Assembly (NCBI GenBank): GCA_004335835.1
Contig: RWJK01001800.1
Coordinates: 45,003-109,002 of the forward strand
DNA: 64,000 bases
Direction: 5' to 3'
Origin: Scenedesmus sp. ARA3
Taxonomy: Eukaryota > Chlorophyta > Chlorophyceae > Sphaeropleales > Scenedesmaceae
Both the position numbers and the translations under genes were made by a program. The notes beneath the pieces are model-generated. The model saw only the letters and a list, made by a program, of their open reading frames with translations. It did not search any database and was not told the origin of the DNA. Below, piece by piece: positions 57,901 through 64,000 of this stretch (its first letter is position 1; each line of letters opens with the position of its first letter).

Positions 57901-59512
57901 CGCTGGTGCGGCTATGGATCTTTTACTGCTGCTCTTTGTGTTACAAAGGGGTTGTGCAGGAGAGCCTGAGACAAAAGGTGCTGGACCACCAGGGCAAGGG
58001 GCGCGTGGTGGTCACCCAGGTGCGGGCTGCAAGCTTGCGTATGTATAGGATCAGTTGTTTTGTACATTATGAGGTGCGGTTTAGAAGGTGCTGGACCACC
58101 AGGGCAAGGGGCGCGTGGTGGTGACGCAGGTGCGGCTGCTGTTCTGGTGATGCTGCTGTTTCTGTTGCAAGGCGTTGTCCGTGGTTCAGTGTGTGCCGGC
58201 AGGTGCTGAGGATTGATGTGTGCGCTGCGGCTGATGTTGGTGTTCGTCTTCAAAGGAAGGTGTGGTGATGATGCTGGCAGCTGCCTGTCAGAATCTACTG
58301 GGGTAACACTGCTGCTGCTGCTGCTTTTGCCGCTGCTGCTGCTGCCGCTGCAGTTTGCGTCCAACCTGCACCGCCTGGCCAGTGTGAAGGCAGCAGCAGA
58401 CGCAGCAGGGCGCGGCATCTGCTTCATTGGCACCAGTCTCAACACGTACCTGGAGGCGGCTTACAGAGATGGCAGGTGGGCAAGGCAACTGCATTCACCT
58501 GTGATTTCTGACGCCTTGGTCTGAAGCGGCTGCAGAGGTGCTCATGTATGCATGTATGTGTTATGCTCCGCAAGTGCATGAGATGTCACGGCGTGTAGGG
58601 CATATGAAGCTGCTCATCAACCACGGCGCCTGATGTCCTGCTTTTCATGCGTCACCAAACATCCCACCGTCCCCCGCGTGATTGCCTGAACCTCTGATGT
58701 GTCTAAAATGCAACAATGTGTGCGTTGTTCCCACTGCGTTGCTGCCGGGTCCCGCAGGGCCCCGCTGTCTCCCTCTGAACTGATCAAGCCCGATCAGCTG
58801 CCCCACATGGACCCCAACAAGGTGCTCATCGTGACGACAGGCAGCCAGGTGAGTGTCGGTTTCTCAGTAACAGAAATAACATTTATTTGACTGTTGTAAC
58901 TAGGCATTGGCGCTGGTGCGTGGTGCTGGATGGACAACAGGTGTGCATTGCGACAACATGCAGCCAAACGCGCGTGGGGGTCCAGCTCAAGGCATGCTGG
59001 TTCTTCTCATCCTGCTTACTGTTCCATCCTTTGCTTTCTGCATATCACAATACTTCACCGCCACAGGCTGAGCCGCGTGCGCAGCTGAGCCTGGCGTCCC
59101 GCTCCGCCAGCAACAACCTGAAGATCTCCCCGCAGGACCTCATCCTCTACTCGGCAAAGGTGCGGCGCAACACTGCTCCTGCAGCTGCCCTAGCTATAGC
59201 TCCTTCTGGTGCATGGCATAGCTGTGGGGTTTTCAGCCTTTCTCAGCTGTTCTATGTGTCTGAGCTGTATGAGCAGCTTCATGCATGCATTGAGTAGTGC
59301 TTGGGTGGCAGGCTTGCAGTGCAGGCCGGTGTGCAGTCTCTTCGTGGCAGTTGCCTGCAGCTGCAGCAGGACAGAGCATCCAGCTGTACACAAGCTGCTG
59401 CTGTCAGGTGTCCTGATGCAGCTTTGCACAACAGCTGCTGCCGCTGCTGCCAGGTCAATCCAGAGACCAAGGCTCTGGAGTTGCTCAACAGCCTGGCACT
59501 GCTTGCCTCACC

Positions 59513-59544
<32 letters not shown>

Positions 59545-59999
59545 CAGGTCATTCCTGGCAACGAGACCAAGGTGTCGGAGATGCTCAACAGCCTGGCGCT
59601 GCAGGGCGCGCGCGTGGTGGCAGGGCGCGCTGATGACCTGCACGTCAGCGGGCACGCCTACCAGGTAAGCCCACACGTTAATCATATCAGCGGCTGATTG
59701 CCGCCTTGCTGTGTGTGGCGCAATTGTTGCTGACAACCTGCAGGGCAGCGGGCACACCTTCCAGGTGCGCCGGGTCATGCAGAGGCCGGTGCAAGGCTGT
59801 CTCTGACCAGTTGCCTGTGTTGCATGTGTTGATGCACGCACCAAGCTGACTGCAACCTGCACAGAGCAGTGTGTGTCGTTCCTGTTGTCTTTGTCGCTCT
59901 TTCCGCGCAGGGCGAGCTGGAGGAGGTGCTGCGCTTTGTGAGGCCACACACAACATATTTCATTCCGTCTGCCACCTGCTCATGCCCCATGCACACATA

Positions 60000-60062
<63 letters not shown>

Positions 60063-62406
60063 GGCGAGCTGGAGGAGGTGCTGTGCTTTGTGAAGCCCCA
60101 GACAACACTTGTCAATCTGCGTATCACATGTGTGTGCCTTGTGTCCCTGTGTCGCTGCTGCTGCTGCAGGGTCAACTGGATGAGGTGCTGTGCTTTGTGA
60201 AGCCGGCGAAAGCACATGCCTTTCCTTGTGTCACTCTGCCCTGTGTGCAACTCAAATGCTTGGCCCGTCTTCTGTTCCTGCTGCTGCAGGGTGAGCTGGA
60301 GGAGGTGCTGCGCTTTGTGAAGCCGCAGCACTTCCTGCCTGTGCACGGCGAGTACAGCTTCCTAGTGGAGCACGCACGCCTGGCTAGGGAAAGGGCGGGA
60401 GTGCTGTTCACAGAGGTGCGGCGGTTTAGGTTAGAGGGTTTAGCATTCAGGGTTTGGGTTGGTGCAACAGTGCTTTTGTTGTCGTGCGAGTACAGCTTCC
60501 TGGTGGAGCACGCCTGGAGAAGGAGAGGGCGGGGATGCTGTTTGCAGAGGTGCGGCGGTTTAGGGCAGCGGGTTCAGGTCTTGGTGTGAAGTGCTATGTT
60601 GCACGGCGAGTACAGCTTCCTGGTGGAGCGCACACACCTGGCCAGGGAGAGGGCCGGGGTGCTGTTCACAAAGGTGCGGCAGGGGTGCAGCCAGCTTGTC
60701 CTGACACTGCTCAGCAAAGATGTGTCAGTACTTTTGGCACAAGATGCAGTACTGTGGTCAGCCGCTGCAGCAGCGCTGTATGGCAAGACGATGTCGCGCT
60801 GCTTCACAGTGCGCCAGGCCGGACACATGACCATGTGGGCTGCTGTGCTATGCCACCGTAGCAGCTAACCAGCAGCTATTCAAAAAGCTGGATGTGTTGT
60901 GTTGTACTGCCTTCCCCGTGTGCAGGTCATCAAGAACGGCCAGATGCTGGGTGTGCACGAGCGCCGCAACCGCAACACCATCTCCACCGGCAGCATGGCA
61001 GCAGCAACAATCAAGGCAGAGGCGGCTGCAGCAGCAGCAGCAGCAGCAGAGGCAGAGCAGGGCACTGCTCAGGATGAGCCGCGCAGTGGCATCTCTGTGA
61101 TAGGCGAGGTGGACCTGCTGAGGCTGTTCAATGACGGTGGCAAGTGAGTGGTCCAAATCTGTATTGTGCTTGCTGTTGACATGCATTGCTGTAGCTCAGG
61201 CTTTGGTGTTGCAGTACTGTGATAGGCGAGGTGGACCTGCTGCGGCTGTTCAACGATGGTAGCAAGTTAGTGACACAGTGTAGTGCACAGCAGTTTGCTT
61301 AAATATACGAGTTGGAATAGGAGCATTGCTGCACGTGTAGCTCTTTATGCTGCTCCCATATTGTTGCAGCTGGTTGCAGCAGCGGCACCGGCACTGCCAC
61401 TGAGGTGGCCATTGCAGAGCATGAAGCGCCTGACCGCTCTGTAGCATTCCAATTGACATGCTCATCTCTTGACACGCGGGGGCACCGGCACCGAAAACAC
61501 CAAACATTGCTGATGAGCTGATGTGCAACGTGAGCTAAACAAGCATGTCCCGCGCTGCCAATTGGTGTCATAACTCAGGGGCACCGGCACTGCCACAGAG
61601 ATGGCCCTTGCGGAGCGCGAGACCCTGGCCTTTGAGGGTGTCATCGTTGTAGCAGTTGACGTCATCCGGCCCAAAGCGGCCATGAGCAGCGGCGGCTGGG
61701 CCGGTGCTGCAGGCGGTACTGCTGCTGCTGCTGCTGGCGGGCTGTCCTGCAAGGCTCGGCTGACTACACGTGCCATGTGGACTGACCAGGGCAAGCTGCT
61801 GGACACGCTGCACCAGGTGGGGTTCGAACCAGGGACCTTTGGATGTGTCTGTGGATGTTGTGTCCGGTGTTGATCTGTGGTGCTGCCGCGGTTCAGCGGG
61901 TGAGGCAGCGGTAGTGTGCTTGCTGCTGTGGAGGCAGCCGTTCTAGTTGTCGTGCTTGTGACTACGCATGCGGCTCGTAACTGCTGCTGCTGCTTGCCCA
62001 CCCCTCTTCCGCTGCTGCTGCACACACACTAACTAAGCTGCTGCTGCTGCTGCTGCTGCTGCCATATGCAGGCTGTCAATTCAGCAGTCAGCAAGCTGCC
62101 AGGCGATGCGTCGCTAGGCCTAGTAGAGCGCAACGTGACGGATGCATGCATGCGGGCCTCCCGCTGGTTCAACAACCGCAAGCCTGAGGTTATTGTGGTG
62201 GCGTATGAGCATGACCCGCGCTCAGCAGTGATGGTGGATGCAGCATCACGCAGGCGCGAGCAGCAGCAGCCGCAGCAGAGACCTGGCAGGCGGGACGGCG
62301 CAGCAACTGGGATGCCGTGGCAGCAGCAGCAGCAGCAGCAGCAGTATCCGCGGCAGCAGCAGTATCCGCGGCAGCAGCAGCCAGCGCAGCAGGGGCCGCC
62401 CGCAAT

Positions 62407-62438
<32 letters not shown>

Positions 62439-62538
62439 CATCACTGCCACAGCAGCAGCCGGCAGCAGCCCCTGCTGCTGAGCCAGCAGCAGCAGCAGCA
62501 GCCAGGAAGGTGCTCAGCAGAGCAGCGCCTCGGGCCAG

Positions 62539-62579
<41 letters not shown>

Positions 62580-62812
62580 CTACCACCTCAGACAGCAGCA
62601 GCAGCAGCAGCACAACAGCATCGCCAGGAGCGGGGCCAGCTCCTGTAAGGCGTGCTCCAGTGCGGCGCACGCGGCGCAGCAGTGCTGCTGCTGCTGCTGC
62701 GCTGCCGCCGCTGCAGGTGCTGCCGGAGGGCGTGGATGTACCTGCGTACAAGAACAACCCTAGGCAGAACCCTGATGCTGCCAGCTCGGGCAGTGACCTG
62801 GCATATGACTAG
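53778..62812 (+). CDS. RNase J (metallo-beta-lactamase/beta-CASP nuclease), probably plastid
   Basis: Endo- and 5'-3' exoribonuclease of the RNase J family, in algae and plants normally a chloroplast RNA-processing enzyme. Fifteen exons close in frame at 844 residues: 53778-53848, 54347-54490, 54927-55002, 55247-55398, 55758-55806, 56116-56269, 57661-57803, 58354-58475, 58758-58848, 59067-59159, 59548-59664, 60290-60415, 60926-61143, 61579-61816 and 62072-62812. The N-terminus ([20 protein letters not shown]) looks like a transit peptide. Key motifs: [12 protein letters not shown], the zinc motif THGHEDHIG (His102-His107), [55 protein letters not shown] and [11 protein letters not shown]. After the conserved C-terminal domain there are about 180 residues of poly-Gln/Ser. 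No GT-1 Myb-type domain, as found in land-plant RNase J, is visible. Exon-edge copies crowd its introns. Confidence 0.93.
53889..54346 (+). repeat. Four decoy copies of the RNase J exon 2 start
   Basis: Acceptor-like ...GCAG followed by gcccttccccgggccgccg recurs at 53889, 53998, 54112 and 54228. The true exon starts at 54347. Spacings are 109, 114, 116 and 119 bp. The copies share 30-40 bp of exon sequence plus part of the intron and then diverge. Confidence 0.95.
56270..56990 (+). repeat. Four decoy copies of the RNase J exon 6 end
   Basis: The exon 6 end (peptides [17 protein letters not shown] and DRTTFDLL, then GTGAGT) is repeated four times downstream. Copy ends are at 56447, 56626, 56805 and 56986, after the true end at 56269: a very regular 178-181 bp period. 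Intron sequence between copies (tgaccatggat...cgctatat) is repeated too. Slight defects differ between copies. Confidence 0.95.
57121..57450 (+). repeat. Exact 55-bp minisatellite, six units
   Basis: The word tgtaacg(g/c)ctgcctcc starts at 57121, 57176, 57231, 57286, 57341 and 57396, exactly 55 bp apart each time. Units alternate between two CTG/GATG sub-patterns. It lies in the RNase J intron between exons 6 and 7. Confidence 0.95.
57451..57660 (+). repeat. Two decoy copies of the RNase J exon 7 start
   Basis: CCAG followed by a [22 protein letters not shown] stretch starts at 57451 and 57559; the true exon starts at 57661. Spacings are 108 and 102 bp. The stretch is the conserved SDSTN motif of the family, so these copies could be spliced in without an obvious loss of sequence similarity. 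Confidence 0.95.
57940..58130 (+). repeat. Two decoy copies of the RNase J exon 7 end
   Basis: The stretch coding [16 protein letters not shown] and ending CAG|GTGCGG recurs downstream, with donors near 58020 and 58130; the true donor is at 57804. Spacings are about 216 and 110 bp. Confidence 0.9.
59911..60289 (+). repeat. Three decoy copies of the RNase J exon 12 start
   Basis: GCAG followed by a [14 protein letters not shown] coding stretch starts at 59911, 60063 and 60170; the true exon starts at 60290. Spacings are 152, 107 and 120 bp. A CTG tract (60001-60062) directly forms the acceptor of the second copy. Confidence 0.95.
60484..60675 (+). repeat. Two decoy copies of the RNase J exon 12 end
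   Basis: Copies of the end of exon 12 (EYSFLVEHA type, then ERAGVLFTE and GTGCGG) have donors near 60549 and 60673, after the true donor at 60416. Spacings are 134 and 124 bp. The first copy has lost a few bases and is out of frame. Confidence 0.9.
61379..61578 (+). repeat. Two decoy copies of the RNase J exon 14 start
   Basis: Copies of the ggcaccggcac core start near 61379 and 61479; the true exon starts at 61579. Spacings are 100 and 100 bp. The first copy keeps [19 protein letters not shown] coding; the second is shorter. Confidence 0.9.
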
Positions 62813-62984
62813 GCAAACAAAGTATGACTAAGCGAGGCTGCTTGCTGCACTGATGCGCAGCATGGTCTGCAACGCACTAGTAGGATCTGGTTGAGCTGCA
62901 GCGGCGGATTCATGATGCTGGTTGCGTCCACTTGAAGTGGAACTTTGTTGTACTACCATAGTATTGCAGGTCCGAGGTTACCTG

Positions 62985-62989
62985 TGTAA
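62985..62989 (+). terminator. Candidate poly(A) signal TGTAA of RNase J
   Basis: TGTAA lies 173 nt after the RNase J stop codon. Position and motif fit chlorophyte 3' ends; cleavage was not verified. Confidence 0.45.
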
Positions 62990-63813
62990 CTTTTGAAGCT
63001 TTTTGATCTTTGAATCTTGATGTGATCCACGTGCGCATATCTTGTGCATTGTTACTGGGATAATTGACACAGACCTCTGGCACAGCCACCGTTGCCAAGA
63101 AACACATTGCTGTTGTCCCAGCTGCGCGATTGCAGCGCTGTTGAACTGCTTGGCAAACAGCCCACAAGAAGCAATACGTACACGATGCCTGCACTGCAAC
63201 TGCCTGCTCTGGATTTTGCTCTTGAACGACGCGTTATGCATTAAGCTTAAACCCCCACAGCGTAGCTGTGCTTATGGTAAGATCTAGATGGCCGTTGAAA
63301 CATATTACTGTATACTACAGCATGGTCGTCCACTTGTAAAGATGGACAGTCTAGCCCACTCGTCTTCCAGAATGCATATCACAGAAATGGGACAAACATA
63401 ACGCACCAAGAATCTTTCTGGATGCACATGATGGCGCTAGCAATAATGCTAAGGCTTACGAAGAAAATTGATAACATGCACGGCAGAGCTGAGCGACCGC
63501 CATGAGCAAACAGAAGCTCTGCTCTCAAAACATGCTTATGACCAGACAAACTGGCACAACTTGTTGCTCACAAACCCCAACAAAAACCAAAAATTGCTGA
63601 TGAACAAACATGATGCCAACCAAACCTGATGCTGGTCTTCAGTGTGCAACGTGTATGCAAGGATGCTTGCAGTGTGATGAATGAGCCTGAATGGAATGAA
63701 TGCGCATTGCAAACCAGCGGGAGGCGTCTGCAGCTTTGAGATGCTACCGTACTATTAGCAATGCAGTGCGCGTGTCTGCAGGTGCCAGTATTGCATGCCA
63801 TGACGCGCATGCC

Positions 63814-63864
63814 ATGCAGTGCAGTGCAGTGCAGTGCAGTGCAATGCAATGCAATGCAGTGCAA
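63814..63864. repeat. Pentanucleotide microsatellite (GCAGT/GCAAT)n
   Basis: About ten units of a 5-bp repeat, switching from gcagt to gcaat and back to gcagt. It is intergenic. Confidence 0.95.
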
Positions 63865-64000
63865 TTGCATGCCATGAGCCATATCTTGGTGACTGCCGCA
63901 GTGCGCAAGAACACACTACGGTATTGTCAGCACAGCCCTCTAGAGCCTCCTCCCGTGCTGTGCAAGGAATGAGTCAAAGTCAAACCAGCCGTCATTGTCT

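Larger units (their letters stand above)
62813..64000. other. RNase J 3' flank and gene-free end of window
   Basis: After the likely RNase J 3' untranslated region I see no gene. A (GCAGT/GCAAT)n pentanucleotide repeat lies at 63814-63864. Confidence 0.5.

Noticed and set aside
61815..61850. A GGTTCGAACC palindrome resembling a tRNA T-arm
   Set aside because: On either strand the flanking bases do not form a T-stem, anticodon arm or acceptor stem. The sequence starts exactly at the RNase J exon 14 donor, so it is intron sequence.
62066..62757. A minus-strand 242-codon Cys/Leu-rich frame
   Set aside because: It is antisense to the poly-Gln tail of RNase J.
1..64000. A CRISPR array, prophage or bacterial defence island
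   Set aside because: The direct repeats here are exon-derived or microsatellite, with no unique spacers. Genes are spliced and eukaryotic.

Overview
The window is nuclear DNA of a photosynthetic eukaryote, most likely a chlorophyte green alga of the Chlorophyceae. The evidence is: intron-dense genes with GT-AG introns; TGTAA poly(A)-type signals; very heavy CAG/CTG (Gln/Ala/Ser) microsatellites in exons and introns; a plant-type [2Fe-2S] ferredoxin with a transit peptide; and a plant-type RNase J. No bacterial operons, rRNA, tRNA or CRISPR arrays were found. All gene models below were joined by hand from splice signals and reading phase. Seven of the ten named genes (all but the LRR gene, the ARM-repeat gene and the small 52.6 kb gene) close in frame over their full length.

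Layout. Plus strand: an unidentified exon pair (0.8-1.4 kb), a secreted papain-like cysteine protease (4.2-8.7 kb) and a large leucine-rich-repeat protein (9.1-17.0 kb). A repeat-rich spacer follows (17.0-19.4 kb). Minus strand: an RBR-type E3 ubiquitin ligase (19.4-23.3 kb, containing a 194-bp assembly gap), ferredoxin (25.1-26.4 kb), an RluA-family pseudouridine synthase (27.5-29.8 kb), a dihydropyrimidinase with a signal peptide and C-terminal KDEL (30.5-35.2 kb), an armadillo-like protein (35.6-38.1 kb) and a huge HEAT-repeat protein resembling PP4 regulatory subunit 1 (39.1-49.3 kb). Plus strand again: dephospho-CoA kinase (49.9-52.1 kb, divergent from the HEAT gene), a small probably plastid-targeted protein (52.6-53.4 kb) and RNase J (53.8-62.8 kb).

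The most striking feature is not a gene but a pattern. In nearly every gene from 16 kb to 62 kb, short segments spanning an exon-intron junction are tandemly repeated inside the adjoining intron. Copies that include an acceptor plus exon start lie upstream of the true exon. Copies that include an exon end plus donor lie downstream. The spacing is usually about 100-125 bp, and the RING1 exon of the E3 ligase has seven copies at 114-115 bp. This inflates introns and leaves dozens of decoy splice sites. A second notable element is a perfect 59-bp inverted repeat with a 20-nt loop ending 19 bp upstream of the RNase J start codon.

The genes are mostly unrelated housekeeping functions (photosynthetic electron transfer, RNA modification, pyrimidine catabolism, CoA synthesis, plastid RNA decay, ubiquitination). 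The protease and LRR genes are adjacent and may both act outside the cell, but no functional link is shown.
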